In this document: in pieces, positions 18,040-26,214 of the stretch
Layout of the letters: every line of letters starts with the position of its first letter
Position numbering within the stretch: position 1 is the stretch's first letter
DNA from: Pelagibius sp040217155
Lineage (GTDB): Bacteria; Pseudomonadota; Alphaproteobacteria; Kiloniellales; Kiloniellaceae
Reading direction: 5' to 3'
Assembly: GCA_040217155.1 (NCBI GenBank)
Contig: JAVJNS010000030.1
Location: 41,552-105,551, forward strand
Length of the DNA: 64,000 nucleotides
Program-made: the position numbers and the translations under genes
Notes under the pieces: generated by a model
Told to the model about the DNA's origin: nothing
What the model saw: the letters and a program-made list of their open reading frames with translations, nothing else
Database searches by the model: none

Positions 18040-18657
18040 ATGCCTGATCTAAAGGACCAGAATGAACTAGATGCCTATTACTTAGCGGATTCAGGGGCCC
18101 CACGAGCGGCCGGCGTCATGTGGCCAGCCATCATAGAAAAAAGGATTGATGCCCTCTTCACAGTCGGCCTGCGCCCTGATGCGGCAGTTCACAACGAATT
18201 ATTTCAGCCTAGCGGCGCAATCGGCAACTACGCCGTAAAGGTCCGGTTGGCTTACATGCTCGGCTGGATCGGGAAGGATGTATACGACGACCTACTATTG
18301 GTCGCGCGCATCCGAAATCGCTTCGCCCACGTCCTTGAAGCTACAGACTTTACAGATCAGAAAGTCGCTGCGTGGCTGGGCAACATGAAGGTACACAAAC
18401 TCCTTCCCGACATGCTGGAGAGTGCCAAGGAGCGCGCAGAGGCGGACCCAAGCGTGGAAAGTCTGGTCATGGCGGATGTGATCAAAGACGCCATTGAGGA
18501 TGGCCAGATGGGATTCCGGTTCTGCCTTGATATGATGCTACACCACCTTGATAAGTGTTATGCGAACATGGAGCGCAACTTAGCTAATCTTCCTGAGGAT
18601 TGGGCCACGTCAGATGAACCGACTCGGACTGCTCGCAAACCTTCCGAAAAATCCTGA
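18040..18657 (+). CDS. MltR-family (mannitol repressor-like) passenger protein
   Basis: A 205-residue cytoplasmic protein. The central part, from EKRIDALFTVGL through SGAIGNYAVKVRLAYMLGWI to LLVARIRNRFAHVLE (about residues 28-105), has the all-helical MltR pattern in which RxRNxFAH is the hallmark. MltR was named as a repressor but has no classical HTH, so a regulatory role is uncertain. ATG 18040 is used because the frame upstream overlaps the divergent small ORF. Codon use is less GC-biased than in the flanking operons. It is carried within the IS inverted repeats. Confidence 0.62.
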   Translation: MPDLKDQNELDAYYLADSGAPRAAGVMWPAIIEKRIDALFTVGLRPDAAVHNELFQPSGAIGNYAVKVRLAYMLGWIGKDVYDDLLLVARIRNRFAHVLEATDFTDQKVAAWLGNMKVHKLLPDMLESAKERAEADPSVESLVMADVIKDAIEDGQMGFRFCLDMMLHHLDKCYANMERNLANLPEDWATSDEPTRTARKPSEKS

Positions 18658-18679
18658 CCGCCCCCTCCTCAAGACTCTC

Positions 18680-18772
18680 CTAGAGAGGGTCGTACTCCGA
18701 TAGAGCAAGTGCGCCAGCCCCCACCATCTCCGCGGTGATCTCAATCTCGCAAGTTTCCGGCCTGTCACGCAT
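18680..18772 (-). CDS. Possible 30-residue small ORF at the right end of the IS element
   Basis: ATG 18772 to TAG 18680 encodes a short acidic peptide containing CEIEITAEMVGAGALALSEY. The frame also stays open upstream into the inverted repeat, where a TTG could start a peptide about 11 residues longer. The EITxEM(x)AGAxAL pattern looks like a genuine small-protein motif, but nothing else supports it. Confidence 0.3.
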   Translation of the reverse strand: MRDRPETCEIEITAEMVGAGALALSEYDPL

Positions 18773-18794
18773 TTTGGAGATGGTGCCTTGAATC

Positions 18795-18818
18795 TGGTAC
18801 GTCAACCGGATAGTTCCC
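18795..18818 (-). repeat. Right terminal inverted repeat of IS1595-type element
   Basis: Its reverse complement, GGGAACTATCCG then GTTGACGTACCA, matches the left end except at the third base. A run of five C ends the element on the plus strand, so the exact border could move by two bases. Confidence 0.88.
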
Positions 18819-19087
18819 CCTCCATCATCCGCAGTATTTCCGCGTCGCTACAGACACGGTGTTCCAGGAATCCCCCCGAATTCCATAGAAATACAAATGT
18901 AGGCAGGCGAATTACTGTATTCAGCGCTATAATTACATTTGCACGGTCCAGCCTCTGGTGCGGTTTGTTGTTTTTCACTCTGAAGCTATTGACATGATAG
19001 CGGTCGCTTGTGCTCAATGGTCAGCACAAAGGCCGATATTATGAGAAAAAAACTCTAAATGGGTTGTTCGTCTGAAGTGGAAACATC
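18819..19087. other. AT-rich gap between IS element and Lrp regulator, no gene seen
   Basis: 269 nt, clearly lower in GC than the surroundings between about 18880 and 19070. A minus-strand frame 18802-19017 is open but has no recognisable family or ribosome site. A TTGACA at 18989-18994 could be a -35 element for the Lrp-family gene, but no convincing -10 lies 16-18 nt after it. The region may be the remnant of DNA that flanked the insertion. Confidence 0.4.
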
Positions 19088-19555
19088 ATGTTGAAGCCAA
19101 GCGCCAGCGATAAGACCATCTTGCGGCTGTTGCAGTCGAACGCCCGCGAACGACTGGAGACCATCGCCGCCGAGTCAGGCTTGTCGGTGGCTACGGTGCA
19201 GCGGCGCATCAAAGCCTTGAAGGCGGAGGGCGTGATCGTCGGAGAAGAGGCGCTGATCTCGCCGCCGGCCGTCGGCTACACCATGACCTTTCTGATCCTG
19301 GTGGAGCTGGAACGCGAGCGGATCGATCAGGTGGATGCCTTCCGCAGGCGGGCACGCGCCGAGCCGCAGGTGCAACAGTGCTACTACATCACCGGCGAGG
19401 CGGACTTCGCGCTGATCGCCTTGGCCAAGGACATGGACGATTTCCAGCTTTTGACCCACCGCCTGTTTTTCGACGATGCGAACGTCAAGCGGTTCCGGAC
19501 CTCCGTCGTCATGGACCGTGCCAAAGTGGGCCTCACGGTGCCGCTCGGCGACTAG
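19088..19555 (+). CDS. Lrp/AsnC family transcriptional regulator
   Basis: A 155-residue DNA-binding regulator: N-terminal HTH (about 5-55, LETIAAESGLSVATVQRRIKAL) and C-terminal RAM effector domain (about 75-150, YYITGEADFALIALAKDMDDF). The size is typical of the family. It faces the ribokinase gene convergently (47-nt gap with an imperfect CCGGG/CCCGG dyad), so it may regulate the adjacent sugar locus, but Lrp-type proteins usually sense amino acids. Ribosome site is weak. Confidence 0.9.
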   Translation: MLKPSASDKTILRLLQSNARERLETIAAESGLSVATVQRRIKALKAEGVIVGEEALISPPAVGYTMTFLILVELERERIDQVDAFRRRARAEPQVQQCYYITGEADFALIALAKDMDDFQLLTHRLFFDDANVKRFRTSVVMDRAKVGLTVPLGD

Positions 19556-19602
19556 CAACCGGGCGCGAGGTCGACCCGGCGCTCTCCAAACAGGAAATTG
19601 TA

Positions 19603-20529
19603 TTAGCGCGCCAGAAGCGCTTCCACTTCGCTCAGGCTCGGCATCGACGGCGCCGTGCCCGGCCGGGTCACAGAGATGCCGGCAACGGCGTTGGCGAAGC
19701 GCACGGCATCGAGCGGCGCGAGGCCGCGCGACAGGGCGACCGCCAGCCCGCCGTTGAAGGCGTCGCCGGCGCCGGTGGTTTCGACGACCGGGCCGGCATC
19801 GACGGCGGGCAGGAGTTCAGAGGCCGAACTGTCGTGGAACAGCGCGCCTCTTTCGCCAAGGGTGATGACGGCGGCCCCCACGCCCCTGGCCAGCAGGGCT
19901 TCGGCGGCACGCCGCGCGTCGTCCGGGGTCTCGACCGCGATGCCGGTCAGGCCCTCCGCTTCGGTCTCGTTCGGCGTCACGTAGTCGCAGAGACCGTAGA
20001 TCGCCTCGGGAAGCTCGGCGGCGGGTGCCGGATTCAGGATCGTCGTCACCCCGGCCGCGCGGGCGATTTCCAGGGCGCGTTGGGCGGCGGCCAGCGGCTG
20101 TTCCAGTTGCGTGATGAAGACGCCGGCCCGGCCGATGAGGTCAGCCTGGCTCTCGATATCCTCAGTCGTGATCAGGGTCGCGGCGCCGGGACAGACAATG
20201 ATGGCGTTGTTGCCGGTCGCCTCCTCGATGAAAATATAAGCCGCGCCGGTATAGCTCTCCGGCGTTTCGATCACCGCCGGAGTCACGCCGGCATCCTGCC
20301 AGGTGTTTCTCGCCATGTCGGCGAAGGGGTCGCGCCCGAGGCGGGTGATGATGCTGACGTCGGCGCCGAGCCGCCCGGCGGCGACCGACTGGTTGGACCC
20401 CTTGCCACCCGGGCCGAGCACGAACTGCCGGCCGAGGATGGTCTCGCCAAGCCGCGGCTGCCGCTCGGCGCGGTAGGCGGTGTCGGCGACGAAGACACCG
20501 AGGATGACGATCGGCTTGCCGTGGGTCAT
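19603..20529 (-). CDS. rbsK: Ribokinase-like PfkB carbohydrate kinase
   Basis: Phosphorylates ribose or a related pentose in the cytoplasm. The 308-residue protein has GGKGSNQSVAAGRLGADV from residue 41 (substrate site) and TTGAGDAFNGG with catalytic Asp256, both typical of RbsK. ATG 20529 is preferred over TTG 20538 because AGGA lies nine nt before the ATG. It starts 5 nt after the mutarotase stop, so the two are translated as a pair. With RbsD/FucU and an ABC importer nearby it probably handles a released pentose. Confidence 0.88.
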   Translation of the reverse strand: MTHGKPIVILGVFVADTAYRAERQPRLGETILGRQFVLGPGGKGSNQSVAAGRLGADVSIITRLGRDPFADMARNTWQDAGVTPAVIETPESYTGAAYIFIEEATGNNAIIVCPGAATLITTEDIESQADLIGRAGVFITQLEQPLAAAQRALEIARAAGVTTILNPAPAAELPEAIYGLCDYVTPNETEAEGLTGIAVETPDDARRAAEALLARGVGAAVITLGERGALFHDSSASELLPAVDAGPVVETTGAGDAFNGGLAVALSRGLAPLDAVRFANAVAGISVTRPGTAPSMPSLSEVEALLAR

Positions 20530-20534
20530 CGCGG

Positions 20535-20990
20535 TCAATCCTGGCCCGGCGGGATGACGCCCTTGCGCAGGGCGAAGCAGCCGAAGAAGCGGCGCTCGCC
20601 GGTCTGGATGACGCAGTAGGCCTGCTTGGAGCGTTCGTAGAAGGCATAGCGCTCGATCGGCATCATCGGCCAGGATCGGCCCTCCGCCGCGTCGATGGCC
20701 TTCTGCACTTCCTGCTGCACCGGCGGGACCTCGTCAGGTGCGCCGACGACCTCCATGCGCGCGGCGGCATCGTCCACGAAGGTGTCCAGCGGCATGACCG
20801 AAAGCACCGCGGCAACGGCCTCCGCCGCACTAACGTTGTCGATGCGCAGGAGTTCGCCGAGCTCCGTCTGCCGCGCCACCGAGTCGGCGGGAAAGTTGGT
20901 GTCGGTGACGATCAGGTCGTCGCCGTGCCCCATCGCCCTCAACGCGAAGAGAACCTCCGCATTCAACAGCGGACTGATGCCTTTCAACAT
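20535..20990 (-). CDS. RbsD/FucU family sugar mutarotase
   Basis: Interconverts ring forms or anomers of ribose or fucose before phosphorylation. The 151-residue protein begins MLKGISPLLNAEVLFALRAMGHGD, with the catalytic His22 in GHGD, then LIVTDTNFPADS, and ends with YAFYERSKQAYCVIQTGERR, all FucU/RbsD hallmarks. A GGAGAAGGAA ribosome site precedes ATG 20990. It lies between the ABC ATPase and the ribokinase in the minus-strand operon. Length and motifs are closer to FucU than RbsD, but the function class is the same. Confidence 0.88.
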   Translation of the reverse strand: MLKGISPLLNAEVLFALRAMGHGDDLIVTDTNFPADSVARQTELGELLRIDNVSAAEAVAAVLSVMPLDTFVDDAAARMEVVGAPDEVPPVQQEVQKAIDAAEGRSWPMMPIERYAFYERSKQAYCVIQTGERRFFGCFALRKGVIPPGQD

Positions 20991-21031
20991 TTCCTTCTCC
21001 CCAGAAACGCGGGTTCTCTGTGGCGCTGCGG

Positions 21032-22090
21032 TCAGACCCGCTGGCCGGATTCGGCATGGAACAAATGCGCCTGATCGGCGCGCGGGCGCAGGTGAATGGT
21101 ATCGCCCGGCTTGATGTCGTGGCGTTCGCGGAACAGCGCGACGATCTCGCTTTCGCCGAAGCGCAGGAAGACCATGGTTTCGGAGCCGGTGGGTTCGACG
21201 ACGGAAACCCGCGCCGGAAAGCCGTCGGGCGCGAGTTCCAGGTGCTCGGGCCGAACGCCGAACAACAGCGGCTGGCCGGCCACGATGTCGTGCGCACCAT
21301 CGATCGTCAGGCGCGCGCCGTTCACTTCGACCGCGGTGCCGCCGCCCTCGGCCGCGACGCCCTTGAGCAGGTTCATGGACGGCGAGCCGATGAAGCCGGC
21401 GACGAAGACATTGGCCGGGCGGTCGAATAGCTCCAAGGGCGCCCCGACCTGTTCGACCCGCCCGTCCTGCATGACGACGATTTTGTCGGCCATGGTCATG
21501 GCTTCGACCTGGTCGTGGGTGACATAGACGGTTGTCGTCTTCAGACGCTGGTGGAGTTCCTTGATTTCGGTGCGCATCTGGACCCGCAGCTTGGCGTCCA
21601 GGTTGGACAGCGGCTCGTCGAAGAGAAAGACTTGCGGATTGCGCACGATCGCGCGCCCCATGGCGACACGTTGACGCTGGCCGCCGGAGAGCTGGCGCGG
21701 ATAACGATCCAGATAGGGGGTGAGTCCGAGAATCTCCGCCGCCTGGCTCACGCGCTCGGCCACCGCCGCCGCTTCCATTTTGCGCAGCCGCAGGGCGAAC
21801 GCCATGTTGCTGCGCACCTTCATGTGGGGATAGAGCGCGTAATTCTGGAACACCATGGCGATGTCGCGCTGCGACGGGGGCAGGTTGTTGACGATCCGGT
21901 CGCCGATCCGGATGACCCCGGCGCTGATGCCTTCGAGGCCGGCGATCATGCGCAGCAGCGTGGACTTGCCGCAGCCCGAGGGCCCGACGAGGACCACGAA
22001 CTCTCCGTCCGCGATTTCGACGTCGACTCCGTGAATGACCTCCACCGGTCCGAAAGACTTGCGGATGTTCCGAACTTGAACCTGCGCCAT
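21032..22090 (-). CDS. ABC transporter ATP-binding protein, UgpC/MalK type
   Basis: ATPase for the divergent MalFG-type permeases. The 352 residues have Walker A GPSGCGKST (36-44), signature LSGGQRQRVAMGRA, Walker B VFLFDEPLSNLDAK, and a C-terminal TOBE regulatory domain (about 245-350) with FGVRPEHLEL, as in CUT1 ATPases. It is encoded on the opposite strand to its presumed partners across a 289-nt promoter region and shares an operon with the mutarotase and ribokinase. Confidence 0.92.
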   Translation of the reverse strand: MAQVQVRNIRKSFGPVEVIHGVDVEIADGEFVVLVGPSGCGKSTLLRMIAGLEGISAGVIRIGDRIVNNLPPSQRDIAMVFQNYALYPHMKVRSNMAFALRLRKMEAAAVAERVSQAAEILGLTPYLDRYPRQLSGGQRQRVAMGRAIVRNPQVFLFDEPLSNLDAKLRVQMRTEIKELHQRLKTTTVYVTHDQVEAMTMADKIVVMQDGRVEQVGAPLELFDRPANVFVAGFIGSPSMNLLKGVAAEGGGTAVEVNGARLTIDGAHDIVAGQPLLFGVRPEHLELAPDGFPARVSVVEPTGSETMVFLRFGESEIVALFRERHDIKPGDTIHLRPRADQAHLFHAESGQRV

Positions 22091-22213
22091 CTATGCTCCC
22101 AAGTCCCCTCTTGGCGGGCCGGTTTTCCTGCCGGTCAAAGAACAGACGAGCGGGCAGGCGATGTCAATTGCAAAGGGCCCCTGGTCGTTTCGATTAGACT
22201 CCGAGGGCCTGCC

Positions 22214-22261
22214 GGACGGCGCACGCCGTCCAGTTGACAGCAACCATACTTGCCTCATACT
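22214..22261 (+). promoter_or_regulatory. Putative promoter with upstream hairpin/dyad for the CUT1 operon
   Basis: A perfect dyad GGACGGC - GCAC - GCCGTCC (22214-22231) lies immediately before a -35 TTGACA (22234-22239) and a -10-like CATACT (22256-22261, 16-nt spacer). It sits about 120 nt upstream of the binding-protein ATG. The dyad could be an operator or the 3' hairpin of a divergent leader. The rest of 22091-22379 holds no gene. Confidence 0.4.
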
Positions 22262-22379
22262 CAGCCGTGATGGTCGAACGCGACAGCGGATGCAACCTGC
22301 GGCGCGCGGCAAGTCGGTGCCGGCACAATCGGCAAGTGGCCTAAAAGAGCCAGTGGATTTTTTAAGGGAGGACCAATTC

Positions 22380-24047
22380 ATGAAATTGCACGCTTATGAG
22401 CGGTTTATGGCCATGCAGGCGAGTCGCCGCAAGCTCCTCAAGGGCGCGGCGGGGGCGGGCGCCCTGGCGTTAGGGTCCGCCAGCGGACTCGGCAGCCTGA
22501 TGCCGCGCGCGGCCGCGCAGGAGAGCCTGCGGGCGGAGATCCTCAAAATCCCCGGGGTCGGGGTCGGGTCGCCGACGGATGCCGACTGGCAGAAGGTCGG
22601 CGAGCTGTGTCTCGGCGGCACCAAGGGGATGGTGAAGGAAGGCGAGTTCAAGGGGGTCGAGCTGACCTTCATGGGTCTCAACAACCAGAATCTCCACAAC
22701 TTTCTCTTCCGCGGCTTCCTGAAACCCTGGGAGGCCTATACCGGCGCGACGATCAACTGGATCGATCTGGCCCAGGCCGACTACAACGCCCGCCTGCAGC
22801 AGTCGATCGCCACCGGCACTGTCGATTTCGACATCATCGAGATGGGTGCGCCCTTCGAGGGGGATGTCTGCGGCAAGGGCCTTGCGGCGGAGATGCCGGG
22901 CTGGGTGAAGGACCTGATCGACATGGACGACTATGTGGGCTACCTGAAGGCCCCGGTCGGCACCTGGGACGGCAAGACCTACCGCATCTCCATCGACGGC
23001 GACTGTCACAACTTCAACTACCGGACCGACTACTTCGAGAGCGCCGAACTGGCCAAGGCGTGGAAGGACGAGGGGCATGACGGCGCGTGGGAGGTTCCGA
23101 CCACCTGGCAGCAAGTGCAGGAGGTCACCAAGTTCCTCAAGGGCAAGACCTTCGACGGCTTCCCGGCCAACGGTTACCTCGACCCGCTGAAGGGCTGGGG
23201 CGGCTTCGGTTTCTATTTCCTGGCCAGCCGCGCGACGGCTTACGCCAAGCATCCCGACGACTCGGCCTGGCTGTTCGATCCCGACACCATGAAACCGCGG
23301 GTCAACAACGCGGCTTGGGTCCGCGCGATTCAGGACGTGCTCAACGTTATCGATGCGCAGCCGCCGGATCAGATCAACGCCGATCCGGGCACCACCGGCT
23401 TCCAGCAGTTTCTCGCCGGTACAGGTTCCATGCTGTCGTGGTGGGGCGACATCGGATCCAGCGCCAAGACCTCGGATTCCTCGGTTGTCGGCGACGTGGT
23501 CGGCTTCTCGATCCTGCCCGGATCCGACGATGTCTGGAACCACAAGGCGGGCCAGTGGGAGACTCTGTCGAGCGGTCCCAACTTCGCTCCCAACATGGCC
23601 TACATCGGCTGGGGCATTTACGTCATGGCCCGGGTCGAGAGCGATTCCAAGAAGCAGAAGGCGGCCTGGTCGGCGGCGGCGCATCTGGGCGGCCGGGACA
23701 TTTCGCTGTGGTGCTCGGCCTATCCGTCAGGCTTCCAACCCTATCGCAACAGCCACTTCGACACCGCCGAATGGGTCGAGGCCGGCTATGACAAGGCCTT
23801 CATCGAAGACTATCTCGCGTCGGAGGCGGATTCCTACAACCACCCCAATGCCGCGATCGAACCGCGCATCCCCGGCATCTTCCAGTACTACTCCGTCGCC
23901 GAGGACGAATTGGCCAAGACCTACGCGGGCCAGTATGCCTCGGCGCAGGAAGGCGCCGACAAGATCGCTGAAGCCTGGGAGCGGATCACCGACCAGATCG
24001 GCCGCGACACCCAGATCAAGCTCTACAAGGCATCGCTGGGGATGTAG
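22380..24047 (+). CDS. CUT1-type ABC substrate-binding protein with Tat signal
   Basis: Periplasmic solute-binding protein of the MalE-like class. The 555 residues are longer than the usual 400-450. The N-terminus has a twin-arginine signal, ASRRKLLKGAAGAGALALG, with cleavage near Ala46 (AAAQES), so it is probably folded before export. Aromatic-rich segments such as YLDPLKGWGGFGFYF and SMLSWWGDIG suggest a carbohydrate ligand. ATG 22380 is chosen for its AGGGAGG site; 73 open upstream codons are noncoding leader. A hairpin terminator or attenuator follows. The ligand is unknown; the neighbouring enzymes suggest a glycoside- or pentose-containing compound. Confidence 0.88.
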   Translation: MKLHAYERFMAMQASRRKLLKGAAGAGALALGSASGLGSLMPRAAAQESLRAEILKIPGVGVGSPTDADWQKVGELCLGGTKGMVKEGEFKGVELTFMGLNNQNLHNFLFRGFLKPWEAYTGATINWIDLAQADYNARLQQSIATGTVDFDIIEMGAPFEGDVCGKGLAAEMPGWVKDLIDMDDYVGYLKAPVGTWDGKTYRISIDGDCHNFNYRTDYFESAELAKAWKDEGHDGAWEVPTTWQQVQEVTKFLKGKTFDGFPANGYLDPLKGWGGFGFYFLASRATAYAKHPDDSAWLFDPDTMKPRVNNAAWVRAIQDVLNVIDAQPPDQINADPGTTGFQQFLAGTGSMLSWWGDIGSSAKTSDSSVVGDVVGFSILPGSDDVWNHKAGQWETLSSGPNFAPNMAYIGWGIYVMARVESDSKKQKAAWSAAAHLGGRDISLWCSAYPSGFQPYRNSHFDTAEWVEAGYDKAFIEDYLASEADSYNHPNAAIEPRIPGIFQYYSVAEDELAKTYAGQYASAQEGADKIAEAWERITDQIGRDTQIKLYKASLGM

Positions 24048-24076
24048 GCGGTTAACGCCGAGCCAAACAGGTAAAC

Positions 24077-24116
24077 CGGATCGGCGGCAGCGTGTCGCCG
24101 ATCCGTCTCCTTTTCT
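24077..24116 (+). terminator. Rho-independent terminator/attenuator after the binding-protein gene
   Basis: Perfect 10-bp stem CGGATCGGCG (24077-24086) - 9-nt loop - CGCCGATCCG (24096-24105) followed by TCTCCTTTTCT. It lies between the binding-protein stop and the permease start and would let more binding-protein mRNA than permease mRNA accumulate. Confidence 0.72.
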
Positions 24117-24124
24117 CAGCAGTT

Positions 24125-24136
24125 CGGACCGGTCCG
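24125..24136. repeat. 12-bp perfect palindrome CGGACCGGTCCG
   Basis: Self-complementary dodecamer 8 nt upstream of the permease ATG 24144, in the place where a ribosome site would be expected; no Shine-Dalgarno is otherwise visible there. Possible RNA structure controlling permease translation, or chance in GC-rich DNA. Confidence 0.3.
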
Positions 24137-24143
24137 CCGCCTC

Positions 24144-25274
24144 ATGCAGGAAGTTACGGCAAGTCACAGCGACCTCGACGAGGTTGTCCCCGAAGACCCC
24201 GCTGTGGAGGTCCGCAGGCGCTGGGGCCTTGCCGTCCTGCTGGCCGGTACGCTGATCCTTGTCGCGACCTTCCTGATCCAACTTCTCCAGGCGACCGGCA
24301 GGACCGGCTTCGGCTTCGAGACCTGGCGGCCGGTGCTCTACGCTTACCTGGTCTGGGCGACGTGTCTGGGAATCTCACAGGTTCTGCGGCGCGGGCAGGC
24401 GGGTTCGCGGGCGCTGTTCGTTTTGCCGGCGGTGCTGTTCATCGGCGCCATGGTGATTTTCCCGCTGACCTTCGGGCTCTACATCTCCTTCACCGACTGG
24501 AATCTGTCCTCTTTCGAGGGCCGCAAGTTCAATGGGCTCGACAACCTGCGCCAGATGCTGAGCGACCCGTTTTACTGGAACGCGCTCTTGAACATGCTGT
24601 GGTACAGCTTGGCGGTTCTGGTCGAGTACGCCATCGCTTTCGGCCTGGCGCTGTTGCTCAATGGCGAGATCCGGGCGCGCAAGTTCCTGCGCGTCGTCTT
24701 CCTGCTGCCGCTGATGCTGTCGCCGGTGGCGGTCAGCTGGATGGTCGGCAAGTCGATGATGGAGATCCGCTTCGGACCGATCGCCAACCTGGCCCGCTGG
24801 CTGGGCTGGGACACGCCGGCTTTCTTCACCGACCCCTGGCTGGCCAGGGCCTCGATCATGGTGATGGACGCCTGGACCTTCATTCCCCTGATGATGATCA
24901 TGTTGCTGGCGGGGCTCCAGGCCCTGCCCAAGGAGGTCATGGAGGCGGCCAGGGTCGACGGCGCCAACGCCTGGCAGACCTTCTGGCGCATCGTTTTTCC
25001 GCTGACCCTGCCGGTCTCGATCACCGCCATCATGATCCGCATCATCTTCAAGCTGAAGCTGGCGGATATCATCATCAACGTGACCTCGGGCGGCCCGGGC
25101 GGCGCCACCGACTCGGTGACCAGTTTCATTTTCCGGGAGTACCGCGATCGCTCCAATGTCGGCTACGGCACCCTGCTGGCGATGGTCTATCTGGTGATCA
25201 TCGTCGTTTCCCTGACCCTGCTGCTGAACCTGCTCGGGCGCTGGCTGCGCGGCTACGGCCAGGAGGAATCCTAG
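24144..25274 (+). CDS. ABC transporter permease, MalF type
   Basis: Inner-membrane subunit of the CUT1 importer. The 376 residues hold about eight hydrophobic segments: two at the N-terminus (about 30-48 and 62-80) before the six-segment core. The cytoplasmic EAA loop EAARVDGANAWQTFWRIVFP (about residue 270) contacts the ATPase. ATG 24144 has no obvious ribosome site. It is separated from the second permease by only 3 nt, with AGGAGG within its own 3' end serving the next gene. Confidence 0.92.
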   Translation: MQEVTASHSDLDEVVPEDPAVEVRRRWGLAVLLAGTLILVATFLIQLLQATGRTGFGFETWRPVLYAYLVWATCLGISQVLRRGQAGSRALFVLPAVLFIGAMVIFPLTFGLYISFTDWNLSSFEGRKFNGLDNLRQMLSDPFYWNALLNMLWYSLAVLVEYAIAFGLALLLNGEIRARKFLRVVFLLPLMLSPVAVSWMVGKSMMEIRFGPIANLARWLGWDTPAFFTDPWLARASIMVMDAWTFIPLMMIMLLAGLQALPKEVMEAARVDGANAWQTFWRIVFPLTLPVSITAIMIRIIFKLKLADIIINVTSGGPGGATDSVTSFIFREYRDRSNVGYGTLLAMVYLVIIVVSLTLLLNLLGRWLRGYGQEES

Positions 25275-25277
25275 ATC

Positions 25278-26210
25278 ATGGCCATCGTTGACGAGCCGGA
25301 AGTGGACGACTTCGAAGAGACGGTCGAGCCGGGCGAACGGCTGCGCCGCGTTCTGGTGCGGGTGCTGATCTACGGGATTCTCATTCTCTGGGCCGTCATC
25401 TGCATCTTCCCGATCTATTGGACGGTGACGACCTCCTTCAAGATCGCGCCGGACGTGATGCGCGGCAATCTCGTGCCGTTCTGGGACTACATGCCGCAGT
25501 GGCGCGGCTGGCGCTCGCTCGGCCTGTCGCCGGAGACCATCTTCAACACCTCGACGGTGCGCGAAGAGTTTATGAAGCGCTTCTGGAACAGCGTGATCAC
25601 CTCCGTCTCGGCGTCCACCCTGGCGGTCGTCATCGGCTCGCTGGCCGCCTACGGGCTGACCCGCTTTACCTACAAGTTCGGCCCCATGAAGAACAAGGAC
25701 ATCTCCTTCTTTTTCCTCTCGCAGCTGATCCTGCCGCCGGTGGTTCTCGCCCTGCCGTTCCTGGTTCTCTACAAGGAACTGGCGCTGCTCGACACTTCGA
25801 TCGGCCTGATCCTGCTCTACACCCTGATGGTGCTGCCCATCGTCATCTGGATCATGCGCGATCAGTTCCGGGCGATCCCGGTGGAACTGGAGGAGGCGGC
25901 GCTGGTCGACGGCCTGTCGATCTGGGGCGCCTTCCTGCGCATCGTGCTGCCGATCTCGGTCCCCGGCATGGTGGCGGCCTTCATCCTGGCGCTGCTGCTG
26001 TGCTGGAACGAGTATTTCTTCGCCGCTCTCTTGACCAGCACCGACGCCAAGACCCTGCCGGTGATGGTCGCCAGCCAGACCGGCAGCCAGGGCATCAACT
26101 GGTGGGCCATGGCGGCACTCTCGACGGCGGCGATCGCGCCCCTGGTCATCGTCGGCATCGTGCTGGAACGCTACATCATCGCCGGCATGGCGACCGGAGC
26201 GGTGAAGTAA
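25278..26210 (+). CDS. ABC transporter permease, MalG type
   Basis: Second inner-membrane subunit of the same importer. The 310 residues contain six hydrophobic segments and the EAA loop ELEEAALVDGLSIWGAFLRI (about 210-230). The N-terminal 30 residues are acidic and cytoplasmic. AGGAGGAAT lies upstream of ATG 25278. It ends 4 nt from the end of the convergent SIS gene, with no terminator between, so opposing transcripts must overlap. Confidence 0.92.
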   Translation: MAIVDEPEVDDFEETVEPGERLRRVLVRVLIYGILILWAVICIFPIYWTVTTSFKIAPDVMRGNLVPFWDYMPQWRGWRSLGLSPETIFNTSTVREEFMKRFWNSVITSVSASTLAVVIGSLAAYGLTRFTYKFGPMKNKDISFFFLSQLILPPVVLALPFLVLYKELALLDTSIGLILLYTLMVLPIVIWIMRDQFRAIPVELEEAALVDGLSIWGAFLRIVLPISVPGMVAAFILALLLCWNEYFFAALLTSTDAKTLPVMVASQTGSQGINWWAMAALSTAAIAPLVIVGIVLERYIIAGMATGAVK

Positions 26211-26214
26211 TCGG

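Larger units (their letters stand above)
16344..18818 (+). mobile_element. IS1595-family insertion element with passenger genes
   Basis: A 2475-bp unit bounded by 24-bp inverted repeats with one mismatch (16344-16367 and 18795-18818), both containing AACTATCCGGTTGACGTACC. It carries an IS1595-type transposase (inactivated), a hypothetical gene, a MltR-like gene and one or two very small minus-strand ORFs. Known IS1595 elements duplicate 8 bp; the flanking octamers here (CGTTCTAC and CCTCCATC) do not match, so one flank has probably been rearranged since insertion. The passenger half is visibly less GC-rich than the chromosome, suggesting foreign origin. Confidence 0.88.

Noticed and set aside
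16336..18826. Target-site duplication of the IS1595 element
   Set aside because: Flanking octamers CGTTCTAC and CCTCCATC do not match even when borders are moved by two bases.
18802..19017. 71-codon minus-strand frame next to the IS right end
   Set aside because: It overlaps the inverted repeat, has no ribosome site or family resemblance, and lies in AT-rich DNA with possible promoter elements.
20529..20538. TTG 20538 as ribokinase start
   Set aside because: AGGA is directly adjacent to the TTG (no spacing), but lies at the proper nine nt from ATG 20529.
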